Of a DNA stretch of 64,000 nucleotides, positions 1 through 10,944 are shown piece by piece. The stretch lies in NCBI GenBank assembly GCA_963971405.1, contig OZ020485.1, positions 39,677,469 to 39,741,468 of the forward strand, read 5' to 3'. Position numbers and translations under genes: made by a program. Source of the DNA: Psococerastis gibbosa. Taxonomy: Eukaryota; Arthropoda; Insecta; Psocodea; Psocidae. The notes under the pieces were generated by a model that had not been told where the DNA came from, did no database searches, and saw only the letters and a program-made list of their open reading frames with translations. The number at the start of each line of letters is the position of its first letter. The first letter of the stretch is position 1.

Positions 1-305
1 TTTGGACAGGCTATTTTGCGGAGTTATGAAAGGTTTGGTAGCAGCTGTCGTGTGGTATGAAAGAACAGCTGTTCTCGTGAAAGCCGTGGCTGTGAGATCC
101 GCGTGCAGTGTTACAAACCAGCTGATGGCAGAGCAGATGGGACCACAAAAAACAGGGTCGCGTCGCCTATTCACCAACCAGCGGCGGCCTAGCCCGCATT
201 CATGTATACTGCTCTAATGTAGCCCATAAGCATATTATGCGCAGTTGAGTAAAGCGTATAGAGACAATGTGGGCATCCTAACTTGACGTGTTAGGCCCTT
301 GCAAG
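1..305. other. No gene recognised
   Basis: A short open frame at 2-217 (+) has no domain, splice context or compositional support. I see no repeat copy elsewhere in the window. The last 8 bases are the left flank of the next element. Confidence 0.5.
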
Positions 306-926
306 TAGAGGTGGGGCGTGACAGATATTTCCAGTACCAACAGTGACCGGTGACAGTGACTCGACAGTCACCAATACAAATACCGGTGATTTCTGTCACT
401 GGAGTTACTACTTTTGTTCCTGCTATCTAAGTAATCTTGGTACATCTTGGTATGAGTAATCAAAAGTCACTGTCACTTCTCTTACATGACAGTGATTTAT
501 ACAAGTTACATAGACTTATTCGTTTCTCTTAACAATTAAAGTCGGTTATTCTTTTGTTTAGTTATGCTAAGAAATTTAAGAAGTAGTAATATATATATAA
601 ACTAAAAGGTAGCCAGTTATGGAGCAGTCACGGTGACAGCCTCGGGCATACCTTATGTTTAGCTTACGTGAGACGATCGGAAAGCATTTTGGGGAATTTC
701 GCTTAACACTGTCTAGTGCATAGGCTAAACCTGAGCGAGTTACTTGCTCTTGCATGCGACTATCAGAGTATTAGAAACAAAGATATTTAAAATATAGTCT
801 AAATCGGTGACAGTGAGACAGTGACCCAAATCACCAGTATTTTTTTTGGGGTAGGAACGGGTGGTTGCAGTGACCATCGTAGTCACGGTGATAAATCACA
901 GTGACTGAAGTAACGCCCCACCTCTA
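306..926. mobile_element. hAT-like non-autonomous element with TAGAGGTGGGGCG ends
   Basis: The left end reads TAGAGGTGGGGCGTGAC and the right end is its inverted copy (the complement reads TAGAGGTGGGGCGTTAC), a terminal inverted repeat of about 17 bp. The flanks share CTTGC (298-302 and 927-931), but the full 8-mers match at only 5 of 8 positions, so the duplication is weak. The interior is filled with scattered GTGACAGTGAC-like subrepeats in both orientations and has no coding frame. The ends resemble hAT superfamily termini; that assignment is an inference. Confidence 0.6.
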
Positions 927-1160
927 CTTGCCTAGTGCTTGCCGATATTAAATTATGCTATATAGTAGTACAGTAGACACTGGCGGTTTCAAGGGGGGGG
1001 GGGCACAGTTCACAGGAGCATTTTAGTATACTCCTTTTGAAAAAAAAAATTGAAAAGTGTTTGGAAAACCCCAGTATTAAACTAGTGGGTCTGATCTCTT
1101 GTCAATGCCCCTACCCCCTTTTGAAAATTCTAAAACCGCCACTGACTGTAGAATCCTTAC

Positions 1161-1265
1161 CAAGGACGGATACAAACCGGGGGTTTTCATTAAGTCTCGA
1201 TACTAAATACGTTTATTATATTTTGACTAACACTACTCCCCCAAATTGGGCTGGATCCGTTCCTG
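1161..1265. mobile_element. hAT-like MITE (CAAGGACGGAT family)
   Basis: Ends are CAAGGACGGATAC on the left and the inverted CAGGAACGGATCC on the right. The flanks form an 8-bp duplication with one mismatch: ATCCTTAC at 1153 and ATCCCTAC at 1266. Similar copies lie at 33501 and 40119. It is too small to encode a transposase. An 8-bp duplication plus a CA-starting terminus fits the hAT superfamily. Confidence 0.7.
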
Positions 1266-1319
1266 ATCCCTACTATGATATACCATGGCCAAAGCTCACT
1301 ATTTTGCGCCTATAGTTTC

Positions 1320-1745
1320 AAAATTTTTCTTCGGGGAAGACCCCCGGGCTCCCCTCAGTGGTAAGTTTGGTTGACTTTTTTTTTTTTTTCCTTCGTGGGG
1401 CCTACTCATTTGAGTTCCTATAAGCGTCGACCTAGAAGGTCTTTTGCTTCCACGTTTGCCGTCTACGCCCATCTCATAACACCAGTCTTCTTGATAAATT
1501 CTAGTGTTTTTGTGATGGGATTAGATCGGATGGTTTCCTCTTCAGACCTAGGTTGACTTAGTATTAGAACAACAAAAAGTCAAGATTTATTTATTTATAT
1601 TTATTCGTCTCTCAAATCTGTACTGCTTGCAAAATGCGTAAAACCTCCCTAATTTGGGCCTATTCATCAATTTTTTTTCTCCGGGCGATCAAAGTCTTGG
1701 GGTCCTAAAGCCCTCCCCAGAAATTTTGGGAATTTACGCCAATAC
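1320..1745. mobile_element. Degenerate repeat block with a SINE tail fragment
   Basis: Positions 1546-1608 match the 3' part of the tRNA-derived SINE seen at 53723 (GGTTGACTTAGTATTAGAAC followed by a TTTA-rich tail). The flanks hold poly-T and CCCCGGG-type stretches like those of the non-autonomous DNA elements near 13.7 kb. The element boundaries cannot be set by eye. Confidence 0.4.
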
Positions 1746-3200
1746 CCCCGGATTTTAGGATAAAGGCAATGTGACTAATTGTTTGCATTCAAAACCGTTG
1801 TGTAAATATTGTAATATTATGATTTAGTCAGTATATCCGCATAATTTTATCTGGCTATGTCCGCAATGAACACATTACCTACCTAAAATTGACTTTTGAT
1901 ATGCACTTAAATATCTGAATTTTGATTTTTTTTTACAGATATTTATATCTGTGGCAATTAAATACTCGATACACAGTATTTTTATTTCTAAAGCTGCCCT
2001 CGCCAGTGTTGTTTTGAACGCAGGCATAGCATCTTACATTGTTGGATGGTGTGTGACTGTGTGAGTGAGAGTGTTGCGTAACTTTCAAGATTTGGGGGAT
2101 ACGAAGAGCTCAGGTCTCAACCTGTAAACCAGTAGGGGTGTGTTGTACTGAATCTCAACCTTCAACCTCCGTCCTCCAGGCTACGTTATACCTGCTCCTT
2201 TGATATCCTTTTCTGACCATACTTGTGTTATTGTATCTATCACTATCATGCCTCTAATCCTCCAGCCGGGGTATAGGCTATAATATAAATTTTCATGACA
2301 GTAATTACTAAATGATTTTTCACCCCGATGGAAGGCGTCAACTACCCGACCACGATAGGATGGTACTTGGAACACTTTGTTTATTCAAAAACTAGCATAA
2401 GCTACGGCCATGGTAGCAGAAATAATGAATTTCGGGAGGCACTGGGTAAATTCTTGAGCAGTGGCAATGCAATGAGTCAAATTGTAAATTATTGCAACTT
2501 AAATGGATGTAGCCCGTTGACAAACAGACAAAGGAAATGCTGTCAAAGGACATAATGCATTACTATGGCTGAAACTACCAAAACTTGTTAGAAATCAAGC
2601 AATTTCATTGGTACAACAGCAAGAGCTATTCATCTTGAGTAATTTCGTAATTCAAACTCGGCAGCAGTTGCGATTAGTTTGCTCTAATTCTAGCCAATGG
2701 CTCCGTGTATGGGGTAGACAGAGTGAGCAATATGTATGACGCTCACGTTCGCAATCTTGTATCTTTGACTCTGCCCTCACTTATCTCTAGCCCAGGACTT
2801 TATCATAAAATTAGTTATGAGGGAAAAGGGAACAATTTTCGTGAGAAATGCCCCACAATGCTGCACAGCAAATGAAAAACTGTTCGTGTCATCCACTCAG
2901 CATTAAATGATGGTCTAGAGTAAAAGGTAACTTCGGGTTTGTTCTCCTTTTGTCGGGAGAGGGGGGGGCGCTTTGTAAAAAAATTAAGGTTATGTCATAA
3001 ATAATTAAGATATCCACAATAGCAAAACGATTTCGAAACAATCGGGCCGTACAGCGTGCTTGCGCTTTAAAGCTGAGCTTCACAACATATACAGTACCGA
3101 GTATTTATTACTCTTGTTATGGTTCTATTTGACCAAATAAACAAAACTTAATGATTAATATATACAATACCTATTATAATATTGTACAATATCAACACAC
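1746..3200. other. No gene recognised
   Basis: AT-rich sequence with only short chance frames. I found no repeat family with a second copy in the window and no exon-like signal. Confidence 0.4.
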
Positions 3201-3204
3201 TTAC

Positions 3205-3408
3205 CCTAATCACATCATGAAGTCACTCTCTCTTCTCAATCTGCTTCTTGGGAAATGCCTCGGAATTGCCTTCTAACGTTCTAAGGCGCCGTTTAAAGTC
3301 TTTTATCACATCAGGGAGCCTACCCATCAGCAGTCTAAAAGACATATAACTAGCGCTTTGATTGGCTAATAACGACGCACAATTGATAACTGCAGGCCAT
3401 AGGTGCAC
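3205..3408 (-). CDS. Possible exon, unknown protein (weak)
   Basis: A 61-codon minus-strand frame stops at 3223. Its last part, from about LMGRLPDVIKDFKRRL to KKQIEKRE, looks like a charged helix. On the minus strand a canonical-looking donor (AGG|GTAAGTG) sits just past the stop, at about 3204. If real, this would be a last coding exon followed by a spliced 3' UTR, which is unusual. I recognise no family, and chance is at least as likely. Confidence 0.15.
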
Positions 3409-3759
3409 TGGAACACACGTGTATTACCTTTAGACCTAGCTGTCCAGAGTGAGGACAATTGTCAGCACAACACTCCAATGGGGCTCAAGCGTGCTTGGGC
3501 TAAAATTAAAAGTGGCTAAAACACTGATAATGGTGAAAAACGAGAAAAACAGAGCTTTTTAAGTTTCACAATATCCTTATTGCTCTTTCTCTTCATGTAC
3601 ACAAAGTCTGTGTTTATGCAAGGAGCCATGTGTCCGAATTTATGAGAAACAATCAAGTCCTTTGATACTCTACGAGGGGTAGCATCAGACTCCGAACCGT
3701 TCGCGTCGACATAGCTATCGCATAGAGGATGTTTCCCCACATCACTATAGATATGCATA

Positions 3760-3850
3760 CTAGGACGGATAGAGGGGGGCAGGGGGGTATAAAAAAAAAA
3801 ATAAAAAAAATGGGCTGGATCATTTTATTCGCACCTGTAATTTAAAAAAA
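3760..3850. mobile_element. Degenerate hAT-like MITE remnant (CAAGGACGGAT family)
   Basis: TAGGACGGATAGAGGGGGG and, downstream, ATGGGCTGGATC match the two ends of the family present at 33501 and 40119. Both termini are eroded and no target duplication can be read. Confidence 0.4.
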
Positions 3851-4137
3851 AAAATCACTCAAAGCAATTTCCCTGACAAATTACTCTTTCTCTCTTTGAG
3901 ATGGGGAGTTTATTTCTCTTTTACTCCCCTTTGCCAACTCCTTACACCTGTGTTAAGTTATTGAGGTAAAAGTCAGGGAAATAGAAAAAAAAGGTATGCA
4001 AAGGAACAAAAATGACCAAAATTTAGTTTATTTATTTCCTTTTGATTCCTATTTTCACTGACTGTTCCCACGGTACCGCGTGTATATGAGTGTACTATGG
4101 GCACAATTACTGTTACCAACGAGTACATATTGGGGCG

Positions 4138-4229
4138 GTTCCCATCATCTCTTGAAAAGTATCGGTAAGGAATACTTCACGGCACCGTCATGCATTGATT
4201 ACTTACCGATACTTTTGAAGCGATGGTGG
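4138..4229. repeat. Imperfect inverted repeat (hairpin)
   Basis: A left arm containing GAAAAGTATCGGTAAG pairs with a right arm containing CTTACCGATACTTTTGAAG. Arms are about 27 bp with a few mismatches and the loop is about 32 bp. No coding content; a miniature palindromic repeat is one explanation. Confidence 0.55.
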
Positions 4230-4820
4230 GACTGGGTTTTAACTATGGTTTCTTTAGAGAAATGAGATGTTGTGGGTATGGGGGTCACGCATCGGAATCA
4301 TCTGAAACTACAGAATTTCTTAGACAATAAATTGAAACTAGTTCTAGCAATCTCCGCGATTAGTGATGCGCCTTTGGCAACACGGAATGTGCCAGATGGC
4401 CGGGACAAAATAAAAATACTCTATTTCGGAAGAATGTTAGGGTCCCTTTGTAAATTAATTTAAGTAAGCTAACTGGCCGTGGACCGTTTTATAGAGGTGC
4501 GACACCCAATCATAGCTATGGTACTGCCAATTCTCATTAATATATCGCCATATACAGGACAGAACGCTTCTTCCGGATTCTATTATTTTTTGCAATGGCT
4601 TTCATTTAAAGCAAACAAAGACATCCTCACTACGCGTTTTTTGTAAAAATTCGAAATTGTCATGAATTATCGATAACCATAAGTGAGAGGGGAAGAAGCA
4701 GATGAAATGCTCCTCTACATTTTGATGTATTATGTACGTAGCCGGCACTTACACCGTTTAACTTCAGTTTTAGAAGGCGTGAAAACAATGCAAGGCTCGG
4801 TTATGTCCTCGCGTTCAAAA

Positions 4821-4876
4821 ACTGTGGTCACACGGCATTAGCGCCGAGACTGTGGTCACACGGCATTAGCGCCGAG
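4821..4876. repeat. Perfect tandem duplication, 28-bp unit x2
   Basis: The unit starts ACTGTGGTCACACGGC and ends GCGCCGAG. Two identical copies are joined head to tail (4821-4848 and 4849-4876). Perfect identity suggests a recent duplication. Confidence 0.85.
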
Positions 4877-4921
4877 TACATAAATAATAAATAAATAATT
4901 TATTTCCTTTCTTCATACAAC

Positions 4922-5120
4922 CAAGGGCGGATCCAGCCGAAAATTTAGGGGGGGTTCACAAGTTTTTTGTAAGTTTAAAAGTTTTGTTTATTGTTTGTTG
5001 AAAAGTTTAGTTTTATTCAATTTTTTTTACTAGGTATCATGAATTCACTATGAATTTACTCATTTAGGGGGGGGGGGGGTCATGACCCCCCTGACCCCCC
5101 CCCCCGTGGATCCGCCATTG
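4922..5120. mobile_element. hAT-like MITE (CAAGGGCGGATCC family)
   Basis: The left end is CAAGGGCGGATCCAGC and the right end complements to CAATGGCGGATCC. The 8-bp flanks are CATACAAC (4914) and CATACAAT (5121), 7 of 8 identical. The interior holds long G and C runs and no coding frame. Other family members are at 29793 and 37310. Confidence 0.75.
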
Positions 5121-5484
5121 CATACAATATACAATAAATCAACTTAACAAATAGTACGATTTCACTTATTATTTTCTTAGTACTGTAGTACTATCCTAAT
5201 GCTTCGAGTTTACATCAGTAAAGGAAGGTAGGGATTTATAGATTTAGATTTGTCTGTGATAGGCGGGACAGGCCCCTACTTTGTAATGTATATTAAACTC
5301 TTTCTGCTTCTTAAACTTTCATTTATGGCTCATTGATCGATTTTTCAAAAAACAAAATCGACTACACGAAAAACACATATTGGGGGTCCCTATAATTTCT
5401 CCTAAAATACGATTGGAAACTGCTAACTCAATGAAATAAATGAAATAAATGAAAACTTCATAGACTACGTACTAGGCACCCCAT

Positions 5485-5794
5485 CAGTGGCGTAGCCAAG
5501 GGGGGGGGGGTCAGCGAGGTCCGGACCCCCCCCCCCCCCCGAAGCAAATTTTTTAATATTTATCTAAAAAAAATCGCCGGGGAGACCTTGGACCCCTCTT
5601 TTTCAAGTTTTGTTAATGAAGTTATCGTCTGCAAAATCAAAACTTTGCCGACAAACTATTTTAGGCCTATCTTTTTTTAAAACAATCCCGGGGGGGAGTG
5701 CCAAATGAAACACCACCCCATTCGAAAACCTATCGTAAGCAGGCCAACTTTATGAAAACTGGACCCCCAAAAAAAAATTCTTTCTACGCCACTG
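5485..5794. mobile_element. hAT-like MITE (CAGTGGCGTAG ends) with perfect 8-bp TSD
   Basis: The left terminus is CAGTGGCGTAGCC; the right terminus complements to CAGTGGCGTAG. It is flanked on both sides by the identical 8-mer CACCCCAT (5477-5484 and 5795-5802). CAGTGGCGTAG is a common hAT-type terminus in animals. The element is 310 bp, non-coding, with G and C runs next to the left end. Confidence 0.85.
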
Positions 5795-6094
5795 CACCCC
5801 ATAAACTTCAGAACTCCTCTACTGAAGAAATCTGAACTCCTGCACAGACCCACAGTGCACATATTTCATTGGTTGTAAACACAGATAGGTATAGTATACA
5901 TATTTATTAGCAAATATTAAATTAATTTATTGTGCGACTATAAGTCCTATCCAACTGGTATAGTAAATTGAATGCACGACTCAGGCTCTTCCACACTACA
6001 GCAAACTTGGTAGTGTGTACAGCGTTGGCAGGGGAACATTGTGGAACATGATAACATGCAGAGACTACCAGTCATTCAAAGTGCGTGTCGAGTC

Positions 6095-6165
6095 CGAATT
6101 AATATGTAATGTGTTGCCCAAGTGGTATGTGATCCACTGTAATCAGGAGGTCCACCCTGTCAGTC
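6095..6165 (-). repeat. Diverged fragment of the 232-bp repeat G
   Basis: GTGTTGCCCAAGTGGT and AATCAGGAGGTCCAC match, in inverse orientation, the repeat found intact at 46199-46430 and 44876-45112. Identity is clearly lower than between those two copies, so this is an older insertion. Confidence 0.55.
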
Positions 6166-6199
6166 AACTCCCCTTCTCCATGAGCTGATGGAGTCTGCC

Positions 6200-7005
6200 C
6201 TTAGGGTACCTTAAGTTAATAAACAGACTCACTTCCCCCGCCATGCTGATAGGGTTGCTTAAAGTAGGAGAGCGGAAAGCTGGCGTTGAAAAACAAACAA
6301 TTCCCCACAACAAATGAAAGAAAAATTGCCAATTTCACTGAACCGACAATTTGCGCCGCGCTGTAAATTCTGTTATGAAGACACATTCCCCGACCTGGTT
6401 TGTTCACAGGCCACATGACATTGGGGAGATCCCGAGAACATTTAAAACTGTACGGTAGGAACCCTCCCAAATCCTCTCTGAAACGTTCTGTCACGACTAA
6501 TTAGTGTTGCTGGTTCCTGTTCCGATACTGAGGTCATTAGGTGTGTTACATTTTCGATGCCTCTTCTGTTAGCTTCCTCATTTACAGAGCCAAGGTGAAC
6601 AAACCTAGGAGGACCGTTCCAGACTGGCCAGCACGAGGAAATGCCGAGGAGTTTATGACAAATTATGTTATTAATGTCTATGAATAGAGCCGTTAAAATG
6701 AGGAAGTGACCCCATCCTCAGGTTTAAGTTCATCCTACTCACAATGACGTAAACATATGCCTGAGATAGCCTAAGTAGCCTAGTGACAATACTTGGTTTT
6801 GTGCATTTCACCTTGAATGAATAACGTGTTTGTTTATTGGCAATAGTTGCTTGCTTTGGCAAGGAGCTCTGGAGAGACATCTGACAATTATATCGTAGCA
6901 TACGATGATAAAACAGCTGGCATAGCACGAGGTACCAAGTCAAGGCTGAGATATCTATTTGTACTTATCTAGCAATTCAAAACCATAATGATGAGTTAAA
7001 TAAAT
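6200..7005. other. No gene recognised
   Basis: Open frames of about 90 codons on the minus strand (6216-6494 and 6671-6943) lack domains, exon signals or compositional contrast. They read as chance frames. Confidence 0.4.
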
Positions 7006-7007
7006 AA

Positions 7008-7180
7008 TAAATATAAATAAATAATTTGTATTTTTTCTTCAAGTACAATACAATTATAATTTAATTACATTTGGAAGGGGAGCCCAAAGGAGAAGTCCCA
7101 TGCTGGGCCCCCCTTTTACAAAGGTAAAGTGAAATATAATAAATTTAAAATCTATAATCTTTAGAACAATAAGTTTAATG
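7008..7180 (-). mobile_element. Retroposon 3' end, family H
   Basis: On the minus strand this reads GGGCCCAGCATGGGACTTC, then CTCCCCTTCCAAATG, then an A-rich tail with ATTTATTTAT repeats. A second minus-strand copy is at 32140-32300. A simple-repeat tail following a conserved body is typical of LINE or SINE 3' ends; no coding part is attached. Confidence 0.6.
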
Positions 7181-7798
7181 AAAAGGCTCAGAACAAAAAG
7201 GTATTTTAGTGATTAATAGCAATACAAGCAATTGAATGGATGTATTCCAATAACCCCTTCAGTTGCCTCTGTAGCTGTACAGATAAGATATACCGAACCT
7301 GTTCCCCAGTACCAGAACCTCAAAATCAAAAACCAGATGTGAAGTCACATTTTCAAAAAATCGTGTGTAAGTGATATGAGTTATGTAGCAGCTTTAATGA
7401 CATATCATTGAAAAGCCTGAAATATCTTCTCTTTTATGGTGTAAATTAAAAATATGGGTAAAACAAGAAATAGATGCATAAGATAGACAAAAAAATAAAT
7501 AACACACAGAATATCTCCAACCTTTTACGCACACAATACTAACATATTACTAATTACTAATACACTAACATGAGGAGACGGAGGAGTACGAGCGGATCGA
7601 CCACGGCCTATTAGCTCGCATCCCTTTGTCTCCTCACCAGACTCCGGCCAGGGAAGCCTACGTGATTATACTAATATACTAACACAACAACAAAACTAGC
7701 ATAATTCAACTTTGGTTTCCATACAGTTATTTGTAGTTATTGAGTTATTTGTATAAAAGCCTAAACCGCACACGGACTAGTCCTGCGGTCAGTCACCC

Positions 7799-7952
7799 CT
7801 ATAATTGTAAAAAAAAAAACTTGTAAAAATATACAGCTTTTTGATTTGATTTGATTTGAATAAACAAGCTATTAATTCCTGTGAAACTAGTGTTCCTCAA
7901 GTAAGTTATATTTTGAATGAACTTCCTTGGAATGCGCAAGAGTGGTTTCATA
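7799..7952. other. Intervening AT-rich sequence
   Basis: Contains short GATTT tandem repeats near 7842-7858 and no supported gene. Overlapping minus-strand frames here extend from the neighbouring inverted repeat. Confidence 0.4.
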
Positions 7953-7961
7953 TTTGGAACT

Positions 7962-8248
7962 GCAAAGGCTTTCACGGCCGGAGTCAAATGAAGAACCAGT
8001 AGAATCCGGGCTGATGGGCCGTGGTCGAATTGAAAGTGAACTTCCAAACGTTTCGTCAACATCTGCGGTCGACATCTTCAATGGCGCTGCGTAGACTTCG
8101 AAGGTTGTACCTCGGTGGCTCCGTAGCTGTAGCTCCGTAGCTCGCTATGTCGACCGCAGAAACGTTTGGAAGTTCACTTTCAAATCGACCACGGCCCATC
8201 AGCCCGGATTCTACTGGCTCTTCATTTGACTCCGACCGTTTCATATTT
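7962..8248. repeat. Large inverted repeat F with about 100-bp arms
   Basis: The left arm (about 7962-8076) and right arm (about 8146-8248) are inverted copies. Both carry CCCGGATTCTACTGG, CGACCACGGCCCATCAGC and ACGTTTGGAAGTTCACTTTC, read in the same sense on opposite strands. The loop is about 70 bp. Fragments of the same sequence lie at 16905, 24485, 25063 and 42650, the last beside a Penelope-like element. No protein is encoded; the open frames here are arm artefacts. Confidence 0.75.
8049..8081 (-). ncRNA. Hammerhead-ribozyme-like core in repeat F
   Basis: The minus strand reads TTGAAGA-TGTC, a 13-nt loop, then GAC-GAAA-CG. This follows the hammerhead pattern CUGANGA, stem II, GAAA, with the first C changed to U. 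Stem II would be GUC/GAC. Hammerhead motifs are known from Penelope-like elements. Stems I and III and the cleavage site cannot be set by eye, and the C change argues against activity. Confidence 0.35.
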
Positions 8249-8249
8249 A

Positions 8250-8925
8250 TTAGTACGCCCAACTGTCGCATCATAAATGTTCACACCAGCTAACTTATGT
8301 CTTAGACGTCTTTCTTACTTTTTAATTCACTCCAGTTTCAGTGGAACGTGGATTTAATAACGTAGAGTGAAGTTAAGTTGAAGTCAAGAAATACTGGTGA
8401 GTGGTACGAATAAAAATGAAATCACTCTTGCGCATTCGAGGGCAGTTTTTTTTTCAAAATCTAAGAGATCTGGATATCCACTATTTATACTATAAAACAG
8501 AAGACATTTCAGGCTTTTTAATGACATATCATTAAAGCTGCTATGACCTTTTATGACCTTTTTACACGAGATTTTTTATTGAAAATTTGACTGATTTTGA
8601 TGCTGGGCTCATTTACCGTACCGTATTTTTTGGTACGAAAGCACATTGCACTATTTGCACATTAGAGTTGCAGCATTCTCTCTTTATACCGCTTATTAAC
8701 CGGATTCCCATTTGAATGTTTTGCTACTGCTAGGCCTATATCAGTTATATTCATGCCATTTTCAAGCTAGCTAGGGCTAGCTTCTGGGCGTCCTCATCAA
8801 TTTCTGTCGTCTGAAACAAAATAATAGTAAATAAATAAAGAGCATAATCACCGTATTATCGGGTTCGTCAAAAATTCCCCAATCGAGTAGGGAACTTGTT
8901 CCAACAGTAGCCGACGGACGGCCCC
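8250..8925. other. No gene recognised
   Basis: Unique-looking AT-rich sequence. ACATATCATTAAAGCTGC at 8524 is an inverted partner of GCTTTAATGACATATCAT near 7390, a loose long-range inverted similarity. No coding signal. Confidence 0.4.
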
Positions 8926-9445
8926 TGGAAAAATCTTTACCTCATCCAGTGTCCTAATCTCCCGGGGTTGTTTGTCAAACAACCGGATCCCCATCTCCCT
9001 AGGAGACCTAAGGGTAACCGTAAGACGACTGCTCTCCCGGAGGAAGCAGTCCCTATTGCCGGTCCCATCTTCTTCTTCAAATCACAGCCTGGTTAGCAGC
9101 AACATGTGACTTCGATGCCTCGAATTATACATGATTGCTGGTTCTTGGGATGCCACTTGGGCCTACAATGCGGTGGTTTCCCCTTGCCTTCCGCATCCTA
9201 TGCCGTTAACCGTCACCTGTCGCCAGGTGCCAGTTCGTCCGCCTTTAGGGAGCTTTTCGGCTCCCATGGACAAGAGGGGGCCCATGCCCTAACTCCACGG
9301 AGTTATAGGCGGGGGGTCTTTGACCGAACCCCACTCGGTACCTGCCTGTGTTAGCCGTCATTGAATGTTGACGTTGCCCGCCCCTCACCGCGAGGAGGTA
9401 TAGGTCAGGAGTTTGCTGAGGGGCAAATAGGTATGGGGGGGCGGG
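8926..9445. repeat. GC-rich block with hairpins, origin unclear
   Basis: The base composition is much richer in GC than the surroundings. Self-complementary parts include GTTGTTTGTCAAACAAC near 8967 and GGAGCTTTTCGGCTCC near 9250. Frames on both strands (9106-9354 +, 9245-9592 -) show no domain. It could be the 5' untranslated part of a non-LTR retrotransposon on the minus strand, but I have no second copy in the window to prove that it is repeated. Confidence 0.35.
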
Positions 9446-9884
9446 TTTTTCCGCAAGTGCACTAATGTCTCCAAGATATATAGAGCTGGTATAGAACTGG
9501 TAGAGCTGGTAGAGCTTTTCACTTTCCCAACCCATTATACGATATATAAGTACAATAGTTATGGCACACCCGGGCATAGCATTGTAAATCACTTAATGAT
9601 ACAATTTTAAAATTGTACACTTCAACACAAAACCCAGATAGAAATGAAATTCACAGTTGTGCAACAGTGCTGTAGGGTGGTGTCGCCATGCCGTGAATGG
9701 CCATCTGCGATTGGCGTACTTGGATCAGCTGTATTAAAGGACTTTACCTTTTTGAACTTGAACTGTGTGAACTGGGAGAGGACCTCACAGAGACAGATCT
9801 TGGATCCCTGCATTCAATACCAAACCGTACGTATAGGGTTGAACTGTTGAACCAAGAAGAAAAATCTGTTATGCACAATTACAT
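9446..9884. other. No gene recognised
   Basis: Short frames on both strands (for example 9644-9850 + and 9622-9813 -) overlap each other and show no domain. Near 9480-9515 there is a short AGCTGGTAGA tandem stutter. Confidence 0.35.
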
Positions 9885-10036
9885 TTTCTAAATTTTCTGG
9901 CCATGCTTCGGAGGGCATGTAAAGCAGGCGGTCCCGGGCCTTCCTGGTTGAGTGTAAGAGAGGGCTTTATTGCCCTAACTCCTCTAGGTTGGCTTAGTAA
10001 TAGAACAAAAAAGTATTTTTTTATTTATTTATTTAG
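9885..10036 (+). mobile_element. tRNA-derived SINE (family A), 5'-truncated
   Basis: It carries the SINE body: ACATTTTCTAAATTTTCTGG, GGAGGGCATGTAAAGCAGG, CTTCCTGGTTGAGTGTAAG, TAGGTTGGCTTAGTAATAG, then a TTTATTTA tail. The tRNA-like head present at 53723 is missing. Confidence 0.8.
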
Positions 10037-10039
10037 TGG

Positions 10040-10838
10040 TTATTACGGAGTATCTGCAAAACCGTGATGGCTCCCTATCTCCCACGTGGAGATGACTTAT
10101 CCTGCAGCCGCTCCTAGCCGTGCAGCTGTTGGGTAGGTGCTGCGCCCTCCTGGTGAGTTTGGTAGTTGCGTGCCTCGCGTGTTCCATGAGGGCGAATACA
10201 ACTTCAGTCAGTGGCCGAAGTCCGTGTTGTGAGGTTTGTGCAAAGTGCTCTGTACCAGTGCTCAAAGTGCCTCTACATCATTGTATATGCTTCTACAATA
10301 TTAAGAATGTAAGTATACCTTGAAATTATTAAACCATTTTTAATTCCCCTGAGTCCTTAAATTTTTGAGCAATGCCAATTAAGTTAAAATAGAGTAGCTC
10401 CCTTAGATTTCTTGACGTGACACATGTTTTTAATTTGGGGACCCCCATCCCAATCGCATAAACATAAATAACGGTTGAACTTAAATGGTTTTTACACCCC
10501 TCTGGAGTATTTTAAAATTTTAATGTATGTTCTGGTTTAGTTAATAAATTTTTGTCTTATAAACAATTTTACACTTTTATCCCAGCAGCGGGGTTTGAGT
10601 TGTTCTTAATTGGGGGCCGGAGGTAGTGGGGGAGGAGCCTTCGGTTTGAAACCTATGAAATATTTTCCCCTGTCTTCTTACATCCTGTTTAGTGATCAAT
10701 CGTTGACAGAGTTGTTTGGATAGTCTTATCTTAAGTTGCATAATACATTATTTACATAAGCATAGCAAACCAAAACATACTTTTTTAAGTTTGCCTACCC
10801 TTTAATAACAATTACAGAAGTTGAGCTTACCTAAATAA
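10040..10838. other. No gene recognised
   Basis: The segment at 10060-10320 is relatively GC-rich with overlapping frames on both strands (10120-10323 + and 10029-10265 -), but neither shows a recognised domain or splice-site pair. The rest is AT-rich. Confidence 0.35.
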
Positions 10839-10925
10839 AAAAATATTGACTTTTTGTTCTTTTACAAAGCCAACCTAGCGGAGTTAGGGCCATAAAGACC
10901 TCTCTTACTCTCAGCTAGGAAAGCC
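10839..10925 (-). mobile_element. SINE family A fragment
   Basis: AAAAAATATTGACTTTTTGT, GCCAACCTAGCGGAGTTAGG and CTCTCTTACTCTCAGCTAGG are the inverse of the 3' body and tail of the SINE at 53723. Only the 3' half is present. Confidence 0.75.
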
Positions 10926-10944
10926 CATGTTTTTGTTGTTGTTT

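Noticed and set aside
2328-2555. 75-codon + frame
   Set aside because: AT-rich composition, no domain, no splice sites that could be paired.
8004-8030. CTGATGGGCCGTGGTCGAA in repeat F as a hammerhead core
   Set aside because: The box is CUGAUGG instead of CUGANGA, the loop of the putative stem is only 2 nt and GAAA is absent; it is simply a conserved part of repeat F.
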